Shown here: positions 24,032 to 33,242 of the stretch, piece by piece
Layout of the letters: the number at the start of each line of letters is the position of its first letter
How positions within the stretch are numbered: the first letter of the stretch is position 1
NCBI RefSeq assembly: GCF_001263175.1
Contig: NZ_CP012332.1
Coordinates: forward strand, 2,849,501-2,913,500
DNA from: Vulgatibacter incomptus
Lineage (GTDB): Bacteria; Myxococcota; Myxococcia; Myxococcales; Vulgatibacteraceae
DNA length: 64,000 nt
Reading direction: 5' to 3'
The notes under the pieces: model-generated
The model's database searches: none
Told to the model about the DNA's origin: nothing
What the model saw: the letters and a program-made list of their open reading frames with translations, nothing else
Translations under genes and position numbers: made by a program

Positions 24032-24853
24032 TCACCCTCCGAAGGCGGAGTAACGCGCGAGGCCCCGCCGCCACACGGCGAGGGCCCCTGCGAGGAAGAG
24101 CGCCGCGTAGCCCCACTGCACGGCGAGCGCGCCGAGGGCCTCCCGGCGATCGATCAGCCCCAGCATCGTCTCCACAGGGAACGACAGCAGGTAGCGGAAC
24201 GGCAGCCACCGCACCACGGCGTAGAGCCAGTCGGGCAGCAGCTCCAGGGGCAGCACGTAGCCGCCGATGACGAAGTAGAGGCCGAGCCAGAGCTGGAAGA
24301 CGCTGAGCGAGCTCTCCCACAGGAGCCCGAGAGAGCCGATCATCGCCATGGCGCAGAAGGTCATCGCCCAGGCGCCGATCAGCGCCACGGGCACGATCGC
24401 CCATGCGACGGGATCGGGGTTGAGCTGGCCGGCCCCCAGCCACAGCAGCGCGATCGCCGCAACGGGGAGCGCCACCATCGCGCGCATGGGGAGGGCCGCG
24501 AGGTTCTCGGCCGCGTACCACACGAAGGGATGGAGGGGCCGCAACAACCGCATCCCGATGGTCCCCTGGCGGATCTCGAAGTTCAGGTCCCAGATCACCC
24601 AGGAGCTGGTGACGAGCCGGACGATGAGCGTCGCGAGGAAGTACGCGCCGAACTCCGCCTCGCCGAAGCGCCCCACCGGCGCCTCCTTGGCCACCGCCGA
24701 CCAGAGCAGCAGCATGATCAGCGGCATGTTGGTGGCGAGGATCCAGACCAGGAACTCCGCCCGGTAGGCCACCGCCTCTGCGAAGCCCACCCGCATCAGC
24801 GAGGGGATCGCCCTCAGCAGCCCGAGGCGGGGGCGAGCAGCGGAGGAGCTCAT
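24032..24853 (-). CDS. ABC-2 family permease, second subunit
   Basis: A 273-residue membrane protein with six hydrophobic segments and the same DUF990-like organisation as its neighbour (EFLVWILATNMPLIMLLLWS, IWDLNFEIRQGTIGMRLLRP, the last block being a conserved loop). The ATG at 24851-24853 overlaps the stop of the ATPase gene by 4 bp. The two permeases probably heterodimerise. Confidence 0.85.
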   Translation of the reverse strand: MSSSAARPRLGLLRAIPSLMRVGFAEAVAYRAEFLVWILATNMPLIMLLLWSAVAKEAPVGRFGEAEFGAYFLATLIVRLVTSSWVIWDLNFEIRQGTIGMRLLRPLHPFVWYAAENLAALPMRAMVALPVAAIALLWLGAGQLNPDPVAWAIVPVALIGAWAMTFCAMAMIGSLGLLWESSLSVFQLWLGLYFVIGGYVLPLELLPDWLYAVVRWLPFRYLLSFPVETMLGLIDRREALGALAVQWGYAALFLAGALAVWRRGLARYSAFGG

Positions 24854-25854
24854 CGGGCCACGGCGCTTTCCCGGCCCCGGTCGCGGCCCCTCGCGAAGAG
24901 CCCCGCGAGGACCTCCTCCAGCGGCGCATCCTCCACCGTGAGGTCCGCGATCGGCAGGTGCGCCAGGGCCGCGGCGACCAGCTCCCGAAGCCGGGAGCCG
25001 TCCACCTGCAGCTTGGCCTCGGCGTCGGAGAGGGAGATCACCCTGCCCCCGAGCCGCTCCACGGCGAGCCGCTCCACCGGCTGCGAGAGCCGGAGGATCA
25101 CGCGCTTCTCCGGCTGGATCTGCCGAACGAGGGCGTCGAGGCTCCCGTCGAAGCTGAGGTCGCCGCGATCGATCACGATCACCCGGGGGCAGAGCGCGGC
25201 CACGTCGTCCATGTAGTGGCTGGTGAGGATCACCGTGGCGCCGGTGCGCTCGTTGTAGGACTGGATGAACGAGCGGACCGCCGCCTGCATCGTGACGTCG
25301 AGGCCGATGGTGGGCTCGTCGAGGAAGAGCACCTTGGGCCGGTGGAGGAGCGCCGCGGCGAGCTCGCACTTCATCCGCTCGCCCAGCGAGAGCTGTCTCG
25401 TCGGCTTGCCGATCAACTCCGAGAGGTCGAGCAAATTGACCAGCTCGTCGAGCGTCTGCCGATACTCCGCCCTCGGCACGTCGTAGACGGCGCGGTTCAG
25501 CTCGAAGGTCTCGGCAGGGGGCAGGTCCCAGAGGAGCTGCTGCTTCTGCCCGGTGACCAGCATGATCGACCGGAGGAAGTCGCGCTCCCGCGCGTCGGGC
25601 CGGAAGCCGGCGACCCGGGCCTCGCCAGAGGTGGGCCGCAGGAGGCCCGAGAGCATCTTGAGGGTGGTGGTCTTTCCGGCGCCGTTGGGGCCGAGGAATC
25701 CGACCCGCTCGCCCGGCTGGATCTCGAAGGAGATGCCATCCACCGCGCGGACGGTCTGGAAGCTCCTCCGGAAGACGGACCGAACCGCGGCGGCGAGCCC
25801 CGGCGGCCTCGAGTGGACCTTGTAGTGCTTGACCAGATTGCGGACGGAGATCAT
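24850..25854 (-). CDS. ABC-2 exporter ATP-binding protein
   Basis: A 334-residue ATPase subunit. Walker A GPNGAGKTT, signature SLGERMK (L-S-L-G-E-R in place of LSGGQ, as in this exporter subfamily), Walker B VLFLDEPTIGLD and H-loop LTSHYMDD are all present. The C-terminal 90 residues form an accessory domain. The first gene of a three-gene exporter operon. Its start codon lies 33 bp from the start of the divergent phosphohexomutase, so the two promoters must overlap. Confidence 0.9.
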   Translation of the reverse strand: MISVRNLVKHYKVHSRPPGLAAAVRSVFRRSFQTVRAVDGISFEIQPGERVGFLGPNGAGKTTTLKMLSGLLRPTSGEARVAGFRPDARERDFLRSIMLVTGQKQQLLWDLPPAETFELNRAVYDVPRAEYRQTLDELVNLLDLSELIGKPTRQLSLGERMKCELAAALLHRPKVLFLDEPTIGLDVTMQAAVRSFIQSYNERTGATVILTSHYMDDVAALCPRVIVIDRGDLSFDGSLDALVRQIQPEKRVILRLSQPVERLAVERLGGRVISLSDAEAKLQVDGSRLRELVAAALAHLPIADLTVEDAPLEEVLAGLFARGRDRGRESAVAR

Positions 25855-25887
25855 GCGGAGGGGAGAGTATGCCCCATGGGAGGATAG

Positions 25888-27630
25888 ATGGACGCCGAGA
25901 AGCTGCGCGAAATGGCGAGCGCCTGGCTCGCCGAGGACCCCGACCCCGAAACCCGCGAGGAGCTCGAAGACATCCTCGGCAAGGGAGACGAGGCCGCCCT
26001 GGCCGATCGCTTCGGCGGCAGGCTGGAGTTCGGGACCGCCGGCCTTCGCGGCCTGATCGGCGCCGGGCCCAACCGGATGAACCGCTCCGTGGTGATCCGC
26101 ACCACGGCTGGACTCGCGGCCTACCTGCTCGAACACGTCCCGGACGCGAAGGAGCGCGGCGTCGTGGTGGGCTACGACGGCAGGCGGCTCTCGGACGCAG
26201 CCAAGGACGACGTCGCCGCCGTGCTGGCCGGCCACGGGATCCTCGCGAGGGTCTTCTCGGACGTCGCCCCGACCCCGCTCACGGCCTTCGCCGTCTCGCA
26301 CCTCGGCGCCGCCGGCGGCGTCATGGTCACCGCCAGCCACAACCCCGCCGCGTACAACGGCTACAAGGTCTACTGGGGCAACGGCGCGCAGATCGTTCCG
26401 CCCCACGATCGCGGGATCGCCGAGGCGATCGAGGGCGTGGGGGAGCTCGCCTCGATCCCCCGGATGTCCGAGGACGAGGCCCGGCGGCTGGGGCTCCGAG
26501 AGGACCTGGGCGACGAGACGATCGCCGCCTACCTGGAGCGCGTCCGCGCCCTCTCGCTGGGCGGCGGGGGACGCGACCGCGTGAGGATCGCCTACACCGC
26601 CATGCACGGCGTTGGCGGCGCCCTCGCGCTGCGGGCGTTGTCCGCCTTCGGCTTCGCGGACGTGCACGTCGTCCGGGCGCAGATGGAGCCCGATCCGGCG
26701 TTCCCGACCGTGGAGTTCCCGAATCCCGAGGAGGAGGGCACGCTGGATCTCGCCCTCGAGCTGGCCGAGGAGACCTCGGCGGGGCTCGTGCTCGCCAACG
26801 ATCCCGACGCGGATCGCCTCGCCGTCGCCGTCCGCGGGAAGGACGGGGCCATGCACACGCTCACGGGGAACGAGATCGGCGCGCTCCTCGCGAGCCACCT
26901 CATCGAGGACGATCCGGCGAAGGGCGACCGCCTCGTGATCACCACGATCGTCTCCACGCCGATGGTGGGCGAGATCGCCCGGGCGAGCGGCGTCCGCTAC
27001 GAGGAGGTGCTGACGGGCTTCAAGTGGATCGCCAACCGCGCCATGGAGCTCGAGGCAGCGACGGGGACGCGCTTCGTCCTCGGCTTCGAGGAGGCGCTCG
27101 GCTACAGCGTCGACGCGGTCTGCCGCGACAAGGACGGCGTGAGCGCGGCCGCGGTCTTCGCGGAGCTCGCCGCCCGCGCCGCGGCGGAAGGCGGCGGCGT
27201 CCTCGACCGCCTCGAGGCCCTCTACCGGCGCTTCGGACTCCACCGGTCCCGGCAGCAGGGATTCACGGCGCCGGGGGCCGAAGGCCACGCGAAGATCGAG
27301 CGCACCATGGCGCGGCTCCGGTCCGAGCCGCCCGAGCGGATCGGCGGCGCGCGGGTCGTGGGGATCCGCGACTACCACACGGGTACCGCGACCCGCGCCG
27401 ACGGCACCCAGACGAAGCTCACGCTCCCGCGCTCCAACGTCCTCGCCTTCGACCTCGAAGGAGACAGCCGCGTGATCGCCAGGCCCTCGGGCACCGAGCC
27501 GAAGATCAAGTTCTACTTCGACGTCCGCGAGCCGGTGGCGGCTTCGGAGACGCTGGAGGCCGCCCGCGAGCGCGCAGAGGAGCGGATCGATCGCCTGGCC
27601 GGGGACTTCGCGGCCCTCGCATCCTCCTGA
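25888..27630 (+). CDS. Phosphohexomutase (phosphoglucomutase/phosphomannomutase)
   Basis: A 580-residue alpha-D-phosphohexomutase that interconverts sugar 1- and 6-phosphates through a phosphoserine. The active-site loop TASHNP supplies the phosphorylated Ser; NDPDADRL is the Mg loop; GFEEALGYS the sugar-binding loop; RPSGTEPKIKFY the phosphate-binding loop near the C-terminus. Length and domain order fit the PgcA-like long group. The start ATG has GGGAGGA at 25878-25884. Specificity between glucose and mannose cannot be told. Confidence 0.93.
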   Translation: MDAEKLREMASAWLAEDPDPETREELEDILGKGDEAALADRFGGRLEFGTAGLRGLIGAGPNRMNRSVVIRTTAGLAAYLLEHVPDAKERGVVVGYDGRRLSDAAKDDVAAVLAGHGILARVFSDVAPTPLTAFAVSHLGAAGGVMVTASHNPAAYNGYKVYWGNGAQIVPPHDRGIAEAIEGVGELASIPRMSEDEARRLGLREDLGDETIAAYLERVRALSLGGGGRDRVRIAYTAMHGVGGALALRALSAFGFADVHVVRAQMEPDPAFPTVEFPNPEEEGTLDLALELAEETSAGLVLANDPDADRLAVAVRGKDGAMHTLTGNEIGALLASHLIEDDPAKGDRLVITTIVSTPMVGEIARASGVRYEEVLTGFKWIANRAMELEAATGTRFVLGFEEALGYSVDAVCRDKDGVSAAAVFAELAARAAAEGGGVLDRLEALYRRFGLHRSRQQGFTAPGAEGHAKIERTMARLRSEPPERIGGARVVGIRDYHTGTATRADGTQTKLTLPRSNVLAFDLEGDSRVIARPSGTEPKIKFYFDVREPVAASETLEAARERAEERIDRLAGDFAALASS

Positions 27631-27754
27631 GGCATTGCCCCCGGCCGCCGTCCCCGGCCTCCCGGCGGGATGCTTCCTCGCTCCCACCGGCTTGCATAGC
27701 TTCCCTCTCGTCGGACTCGCTCCTTCGCGGGCCGGCTCGCAAAGGAGGGCGGGG

Positions 27755-28492
27755 ATGGGGAAGGTGGCGCTGATCACCGGCGCATCGGGCGCGCTCGGCC
27801 GTGCGATCGCCGAGCGGCTCTCCGCGGAGGGATACGACGTCGCGCTCCACTACCGCGCGAAGGAGGAAGAGGCGAAGCAGCTGGCCCGCGAGCTCGAGGC
27901 CAAGGGCAAGGGGCGCGCCGTCCCCGTGCAAGCGGACATCCGCCGGGCGAACGAGGTGGACCGGATGGTCCAGGAGACCGAGCAGGCGCTCGGCCCCATC
28001 ACCCTCCTCGTGAACAACGCGGGCCTCGTCCGGGATCGCAGCCTCCACAAGCTCTCGGATGAGGACTGGGACGTGGTCCTCGACACCAACCTGCGGGGGG
28101 CCTTCCGTCTGTGCCGCGCGGTCTCTCCGGGCATGCGCGATCGGCAGCAGGGCTGCATCGTGAGCATCAGCTCGATCGTCGGGGCCATGGGCAACTTCGG
28201 GCAGGCGAACTACGCCGCCTCCAAGGCCGGCCTCATCGGCCTCACCAAGAGCCTCGCCAAGGAGCTCGCGAGGGACCGGATCACGGTGAACGCGATCTGC
28301 CCCGGCTTCATGGACACGCCCATGGTGCGCGCCGTCCCCGAGGCGGTGCAGGAGAAGCTCGTCGCTCAGATCCCGCTCGGGCGCTTCGGCGAGCCGAGCG
28401 CCGTGGGAGAGGCCGTCGCCTACCTCGCCGGCCCGGGGGGCGCCTGGGTGACCGGGCAGGTCCTTCACGTGAACGGCGGGATGTACATGTAA
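27755..28492 (+). CDS. 3-oxoacyl-ACP reductase (FabG-type SDR)
   Basis: A 245-residue short-chain dehydrogenase. TGASGALGRA is the nucleotide loop, NNAG the structural motif, and Ser of SISSIVG with YAASK the catalytic Ser-Tyr-Lys. ARANEVD-type and CPGFMDTPM blocks agree with FabG. I chose the ATG at 27755, preceded by AAAGGAGG at 27741-27748; the open frame extends upstream without a good start. Role is likely fatty-acid or polyketide reduction. Paralogues are common, so I do not give a symbol. Confidence 0.88.
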   Translation: MGKVALITGASGALGRAIAERLSAEGYDVALHYRAKEEEAKQLARELEAKGKGRAVPVQADIRRANEVDRMVQETEQALGPITLLVNNAGLVRDRSLHKLSDEDWDVVLDTNLRGAFRLCRAVSPGMRDRQQGCIVSISSIVGAMGNFGQANYAASKAGLIGLTKSLAKELARDRITVNAICPGFMDTPMVRAVPEAVQEKLVAQIPLGRFGEPSAVGEAVAYLAGPGGAWVTGQVLHVNGGMYM

Positions 28493-28542
28493 GTAGGGAC
28501 GCGGCTCCTCGCGGGAGGCAACGAGCCGCGGGGAGACCGATC

Positions 28543-28671
28543 GTGGCGCAGCCGAACACCCCGGGAAGACCGAACGCCGCCACCTGGATCAAGATCGGCC
28601 TGATCCTGCTGCTGCTGATCGTCGTCTTCGTGTGGATGCTGATGGCAGGCGCGCTCGGGATGGCCATTTAG
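28543..28671 (+). CDS. Small single-span membrane protein
   Basis: A 42-residue open frame starting at GTG with GGGAG at 28531-28535. It encodes a short Pro/Asn-rich head and one strongly hydrophobic helix (IGLILLLLIVVFVWMLMAG). It lies 50 bp after the FabG-like gene on the same strand and has a clear stop. No homologue recognised; coding is supported by the ribosome site and the helix only. Confidence 0.5.
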   Translation: MAQPNTPGRPNAATWIKIGLILLLLIVVFVWMLMAGALGMAI

Positions 28672-28689
28672 ACACTCGAGCCGGCAGCG

Positions 28690-29244
28690 TCACTCGAGCT
28701 TTCGGGGCTTCTCCTCCGGGGGCGCCGACGGCGAGGTTGCGGGCGGCAGTCCCTGCTCCAGCTTCCCGCCCACGACCCTCGGGATGATCGGCTCCGCCGC
28801 GTTCGGGGGAGGCGGCCCCTGCCCCGGCGGCATCGCGTCGACGCGGGTGACGACGCGGCGATCGCCCTCCAGATCGTAGGTCGCCCTCACCTCCCCGCCT
28901 GCCGGCAGCTCATTGAAGGTCACGGCGCGGCCGTCGAGCATGTACGTCGTATCCGGAGTCACGAAGAGCACCGTGCTCGGCTCGCCGAAGCCGTGCTCCA
29001 GGACGAGCTGATCGTTGCCCGACGAGACGAGGGATCCCTCGACCTCGAGCGCCCAGCCGATCCCCTCAGCTGGCTCGATCCACTGGATCGGCACGTCGCC
29101 GGGCATGCCGAGCTGAACGGTGGATCCAGGAAGGATCGGGCCGAACACGAGATCACCCGTGGCGAGGAGGACCCAGCCGAGCGCGAAGAGCGGATGGCCC
29201 TCTCGAATCGCACCCCGACTCGCGCCTGGCACCTTCCGTCGCAT
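28690..29244 (-). CDS. Hypothetical membrane-anchored protein
   Basis: A 184-residue protein with one hydrophobic segment near residues 19-37 (LFALGWVLLATGDLVFGPI), a central beta-rich region and a Pro/Lys/Glu-rich C-terminus (SAPPEEKPRKLE). The DVTYMLDGRAVTF-like stretch and charged tail suggest an exported, anchored protein. Family not recognised. It is convergent with the small membrane protein at 28543 and divergent from pepA. Confidence 0.6.
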   Translation of the reverse strand: MRRKVPGASRGAIREGHPLFALGWVLLATGDLVFGPILPGSTVQLGMPGDVPIQWIEPAEGIGWALEVEGSLVSSGNDQLVLEHGFGEPSTVLFVTPDTTYMLDGRAVTFNELPAGGEVRATYDLEGDRRVVTRVDAMPPGQGPPPPNAAEPIIPRVVGGKLEQGLPPATSPSAPPEEKPRKLE

Positions 29245-29351
29245 TCGTTCCTCCGTGTTCCCTCGCGAAATCTATTCCTCCCACCCCCCGTATGGTAGAA
29301 CCCGCGCGACTTCCGTGAGCGCCATGAGACGCCCGCAAGACAGGAGCCAAC

Positions 29352-30866
29352 GTGGAAATCAAGCTCTCCCCCGCTTCCCTCCCTGAAACCAAAGCCAACC
29401 TCCTGGCGCTCCCGCTCTTCGATGATGCCTTCTCGAAGAAGGGCGGCTCGGCAGCCCTCGACGCGCTCGACGCGGCCCTCGGCAACGTGCTCCGCGGCGC
29501 AGCCGAGCTCGAGAGCTTCACCGGCAAGGCCAATCAGAAGCTCGTCCTCCACACCCACGGGAAGCTCGCCGCCTCCCACGTCGTCCTCATCGGCCTGGGC
29601 AACAAGGGCAAGTACACCACCGAGGGCCTGCGCTTCGCTGCTGGCGTCGCCGCCAAGGAGGCCCTCCGCATCGGTGGCGGCAAGGTCGCCATCTCCCTGC
29701 CCGAGGCGGCCGACGCTGCCGACGAGCTCCGCGCGGTGTCCGAGGGTCTCACCCTCGGTGCATACCGCTTCGACAAGTGGCGCAGCGAGAAGAAGGACTC
29801 GAAGAAGGAGATCAAGGCCCTCGTCGTCGCCCCTGCCGCCGGCAAGAAGGCGGACCTCGACCGCGCCCTCTCGCTCGGCCGCGCCATCGGCGACGCCGTC
29901 AACGCGGCCCGCGACCTCGTCAACGAGCCGGCGATGACCCTCACGCCGACCGCCCTCGCGCAGCGCGCCCAGAAGCTCCTCGAGGACACCGGCGTGCAGG
30001 TGAAGGTGCACGACAAGAAGAAGATCGAGCAGCTCCAGATGGGCATGTTCCTCGGCGTGTCCCAGGGCAGCGCCGAGCCGCCGAAGCTCATCGAGGTGCG
30101 CTACGTCCCCAAGGGACAGGCCGCTGCCAAGGCCAAGCCCCTCGCCCTCGTCGGCAAGGCGATCACCTTCGACTCCGGCGGCCTCTCGCTGAAGCCCGCC
30201 GACGCGATGGTCGACATGAAGACGGACATGGCGGGCTCCGCCGCCGTCTTCGCGGCGATGCACGTGATCGCCACCGAGATCAAGCCGAAGTTCCCGGTCT
30301 ACGCCTACGTCGGTACCTGCGAGAACATGCCGAGCGGCACGGCCTACCGCCCCGGCGACGTGCTCACCTCGCGGATCGGCAAGACCGTCGAGATCACGAA
30401 CACCGACGCCGAGGGCCGGCTGGTGCTCGGCGACGTCCTCTCCTACGCCTGCGAGGCCAACCCCCGCGGCGTGATCGACCTCGCCACCCTCACCGGCGCC
30501 TGCATCGTCGCCCTCGGCATGTACACCGTGGGCACCTTCGGCCGGGACGACTCCCTCGTGGACGCCGTCCTCGACGCGGCCAAGGGCGCGGGCGAGGACT
30601 TCTGGCGCATGCCCCTCGTCCCCGACGTGAAGGAGAACCTCAAGTCCGACATCGCGGACATGAAAAACTCCGGCGCCCGCTGGGGCGGCGCGATCTCCGC
30701 GGCGCACTTCCTCGAGGAGTTCGTCGGCGAGACCCCCTGGGTGCACCTCGACATCGCCGGCCCGTCGACCTCCGACAAGGACCGCGGCTACACCACCAAG
30801 GGCGGCACCGGCGTCGGCGTCCGCACCCTCGTCGAGCTCGTCCGCCGGCTGGACGCCAAGGCCTAG
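29352..30866 (+). CDS. pepA: Leucyl aminopeptidase (M17)
   Basis: A 504-residue cytosolic metallo-aminopeptidase. The active-site block GKAITFDSGGLSLKP with the following VDMKTDMAG provides metal ligands and the catalytic Lys; NTDAEGRLVLGD carries further ligands and the catalytic Arg; both are intact. The start is GTG at 29352 with CAGGAG at 29341-29346. In other bacteria PepA also binds DNA; that is not visible here. A long hairpin follows the stop. Confidence 0.94.
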   Translation: MEIKLSPASLPETKANLLALPLFDDAFSKKGGSAALDALDAALGNVLRGAAELESFTGKANQKLVLHTHGKLAASHVVLIGLGNKGKYTTEGLRFAAGVAAKEALRIGGGKVAISLPEAADAADELRAVSEGLTLGAYRFDKWRSEKKDSKKEIKALVVAPAAGKKADLDRALSLGRAIGDAVNAARDLVNEPAMTLTPTALAQRAQKLLEDTGVQVKVHDKKKIEQLQMGMFLGVSQGSAEPPKLIEVRYVPKGQAAAKAKPLALVGKAITFDSGGLSLKPADAMVDMKTDMAGSAAVFAAMHVIATEIKPKFPVYAYVGTCENMPSGTAYRPGDVLTSRIGKTVEITNTDAEGRLVLGDVLSYACEANPRGVIDLATLTGACIVALGMYTVGTFGRDDSLVDAVLDAAKGAGEDFWRMPLVPDVKENLKSDIADMKNSGARWGGAISAAHFLEEFVGETPWVHLDIAGPSTSDKDRGYTTKGGTGVGVRTLVELVRRLDAKA

Positions 30867-30892
30867 CGCCGAGCGCTCGACCGAGCGCTCCC

Positions 30893-30930
30893 GTCGACGA
30901 GGCGGCACTCCATGCGCCCGCCTCGTCGAC
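30893..30930 (+). terminator. Long hairpin after pepA
   Basis: GTCGACGAGGCGG (30893-30905) pairs over 13 bp with CCGCCTCGTCGAC (30918-30930), loop 12 nt. No T-run follows, so it would be Rho-assisted or protective rather than a classic intrinsic terminator. Confidence 0.55.
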
Positions 30931-31004
30931 ACGTTGTCCCTCGCGCCATCGGCTGGTAGGGTTCGGGACTCATTTTTCGTCCCGCCGTCCCGAAAGGACC
31001 CCCG

Positions 31005-33194
31005 ATGGATGCGCGCTCCCTCCTGAAAAAGCTGTCGCCGCCGCTGCTCCTCGCCCTCGCCGCCGCCTGTGGCGGGGGCGGAGGCGGTGGTGATCCCGAA
31101 GACACGGTCGTCGTTTCCGTCGAGGTGGCGCCGGAACACGCCGAGATCGACGAAGGCAAGACCCTCCAGCTCACCGCGACCGCCAAGAACGCTGCTGGCC
31201 AGGCCATCAAGAGCGCCCAGCCGAACTGGGTCTCGTCGGACAGGAAGGTCGCGACGGTCGATCCGACCGGCCTCGTGAAGGCGCTCGCGGCCGGCGACGC
31301 CGAGCTCCGCGCCACGGTCGACGGCTTCTCCGCCACGGCACATGTCGTCGTGAACCGCGGCCACGTCGCGTCCGTGGTGATCACGACGCAGGCCAGCGAG
31401 CTCGGCCTCGGCCGGACGGTGCAGTTCGAGGCCGAGGCGAGGGACGCCGGCGGCATGGTCCTCCAGGGCCGCACGGCCCGGTGGACCACGAGCGATGCAA
31501 GCGTGCTCGACATCGACGAGAACGGGCTGGCCAAGGCCCGGGCCCTCGGTCGAGCGGATATCACGGCCGAGGTCGAGGGCGCGCGCGCCGAGATCCACGT
31601 CGCCGTGGTGGAGGCGACCGTCGCCGTCGTCCGGGTCACCCCCAAGAATCCCCAGATCCCGGAAGGCAAGTCCCAGCAGCTCTCCGTGACCTATCTGGAC
31701 GGGGACGGGAACGAGGTCGAGTGGCAGGGCACGGTCAGCTGGTCGAGCTCGGACGTTGGCACCGCGACCGTGAGCCCCTCCGGTCTGGTCACCGCCGTGA
31801 AGCTCGGGCAGGCCGAAATCTCCGCCAGCGCCGCCGGCAAGACCGGCAAAACCGCGGTGGAAGTGGTGCCCGGCGGCGTCGCCGGCATCAAGATCGTCGG
31901 CGCAGAGATCCTCGTGACCACCGGCGAGGCCACGGGCGTCGAGGCCTACGCCATCGACGACATGGGGCACGAGCTCGAGCGCCCGCTCACCTGGGAGTCG
32001 AGCGATCCCAACATCGTGTCGGTCGACGCCAACGGACGCGTTTCCGGCCTCAAGACCGGCGAGACCCAGCTCATCGCCCGCTACGGCGATGTCTCCCAGT
32101 CGGTGCCCGTCCGCTCTGTCTTCAGGGTTGCCACGGTCGCCGCCGGCGAGCGGCACAGCTGCGGCCTCACCCCCATCGGGCGGGTCGTCTGCTTCGGCAG
32201 CAACGACCAGAAGCAGCTCGGGTCCGAGCGGGCCTCGGGCGAGAGCGTGGCGGCGGTCGCCGTCGACTTCGCGCCCGAGATGCGGTTCTCCGCCGTCTAC
32301 GCCGGCGGCAGCCATAGCTGCGCGCTCACCGACGAAGGCGAGGCGTGGTGCTGGGGCAGCAACGCCTCGGGCCAGCTCGGCACCGGTGGGACGCCGTCGA
32401 CCGCCGTGCGTCCCGTGAAGGTGATGACCCCCGACAGCCTGCAGGATCCGCTCCTCTTCGACCAGCTCACCCTCGGGGCCGAGCACACCTGCGGCATCAG
32501 GAAGGGAAGCTTCTCCGCCTTCTGCTGGGGCAACTCGGCGAACGGAAGGCTCGGCCACACCGCGACGCCCTCCTCCATCCCGGGCTTCGTCAGCGGGCCC
32601 TCGATCACGAAGGTCAAGGCGGGCGGGGCCCACACCTGCGGGATCGGACCGAGCGGTATCCACTGCTGGGGCAAGAGCGATGCCGGCCAGGCTGGCGCCG
32701 GCGGCGACGCGACGACTCCCCGCCTCGTGGTCGGCGGCTCCTTCATCGATATCGCGTTGGGCGCGAACCACAGCTGCGCGATCGCCCAGGACAGACAGGT
32801 GATGTGCTGGGGCGCGAATGACTTCGGCCAGCTCGGAAACGGCACCGTCACTTCCACGTCGACGCCCGGCCCCATCTCCATGTCGTCCAGCTTCCGGGAT
32901 CTGACCGCAGGCAACGGCTTCACCTGCGCCGTCGGCATGATCGGCGCGGACGCGAGCGTCGCCTTCTGCTGGGGTGACAACCGCGAGACCCAGCTCGGCT
33001 ACGCCGGCACCACGGGCAACCGCGCACCCAACCCGGTGAACGGCACGGTGCAGTTCGACGGGATCTCCGCCGGCGGAAGCCACGTCTGCGGCCTCAGCGG
33101 GTCCCGCACCTACTGCTGGGGACGCGCCACCGAAGGCCAGACCGGCTGGCGGACCAGCGACGGCGCCGGTCCCCACCTCGTCGACGGCCAGTAG
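31005..33194 (+). CDS. Surface lipoprotein with four Big2 domains and a seven-bladed RCC1 propeller
   Basis: A 729-residue lipoprotein. The signal ends in ALAAAC with a Gly-rich linker after the Cys. Four Big2 Ig-like domains follow (roughly residues 38-370), each with a WxSSD-type core and a G-L-V/A-K ending. The C-terminal part has seven RCC1 blades, each containing a (H/F)(S/T)CG/A and a C(W/F)G motif, such as CWGSNASGQLG and CWGANDFGQLG. Seven blades make a complete propeller, and the two Cys per blade could form a disulfide. Likely a surface adhesin or matrix protein; the role is inferred. ATG with GAAAGGA upstream. Confidence 0.9.
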   Translation: MDARSLLKKLSPPLLLALAAACGGGGGGGDPEDTVVVSVEVAPEHAEIDEGKTLQLTATAKNAAGQAIKSAQPNWVSSDRKVATVDPTGLVKALAAGDAELRATVDGFSATAHVVVNRGHVASVVITTQASELGLGRTVQFEAEARDAGGMVLQGRTARWTTSDASVLDIDENGLAKARALGRADITAEVEGARAEIHVAVVEATVAVVRVTPKNPQIPEGKSQQLSVTYLDGDGNEVEWQGTVSWSSSDVGTATVSPSGLVTAVKLGQAEISASAAGKTGKTAVEVVPGGVAGIKIVGAEILVTTGEATGVEAYAIDDMGHELERPLTWESSDPNIVSVDANGRVSGLKTGETQLIARYGDVSQSVPVRSVFRVATVAAGERHSCGLTPIGRVVCFGSNDQKQLGSERASGESVAAVAVDFAPEMRFSAVYAGGSHSCALTDEGEAWCWGSNASGQLGTGGTPSTAVRPVKVMTPDSLQDPLLFDQLTLGAEHTCGIRKGSFSAFCWGNSANGRLGHTATPSSIPGFVSGPSITKVKAGGAHTCGIGPSGIHCWGKSDAGQAGAGGDATTPRLVVGGSFIDIALGANHSCAIAQDRQVMCWGANDFGQLGNGTVTSTSTPGPISMSSSFRDLTAGNGFTCAVGMIGADASVAFCWGDNRETQLGYAGTTGNRAPNPVNGTVQFDGISAGGSHVCGLSGSRTYCWGRATEGQTGWRTSDGAGPHLVDGQ

Positions 33195-33211
33195 CAGGAC
33201 CTGCACGACGG

Positions 33212-33232
33212 CCTCCCCGGTTTCCGGGGAGG
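33212..33232 (+). terminator. Intrinsic terminator after the Big2/RCC1 gene
   Basis: CCTCCCCGG (33212-33220) and CCGGGGAGG (33224-33232) form a 9-bp stem with a TTT loop, followed by TCGTTTT. It is also placed to stop transcription from the convergent aat gene. Confidence 0.85.
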
Positions 33233-33242
33233 TCGTTTTGCG

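Noticed and set aside
24850-27777. 975-residue minus-strand frame extending past the ABC ATPase
   Set aside because: The part beyond 25854 is antisense to the phosphohexomutase; the ABC protein starts at the ATG at 25852-25854.
28959-33206. 1415-residue minus-strand frame
   Set aside because: Crosses pepA and the Big2/RCC1 gene in antisense; no protein family pattern.
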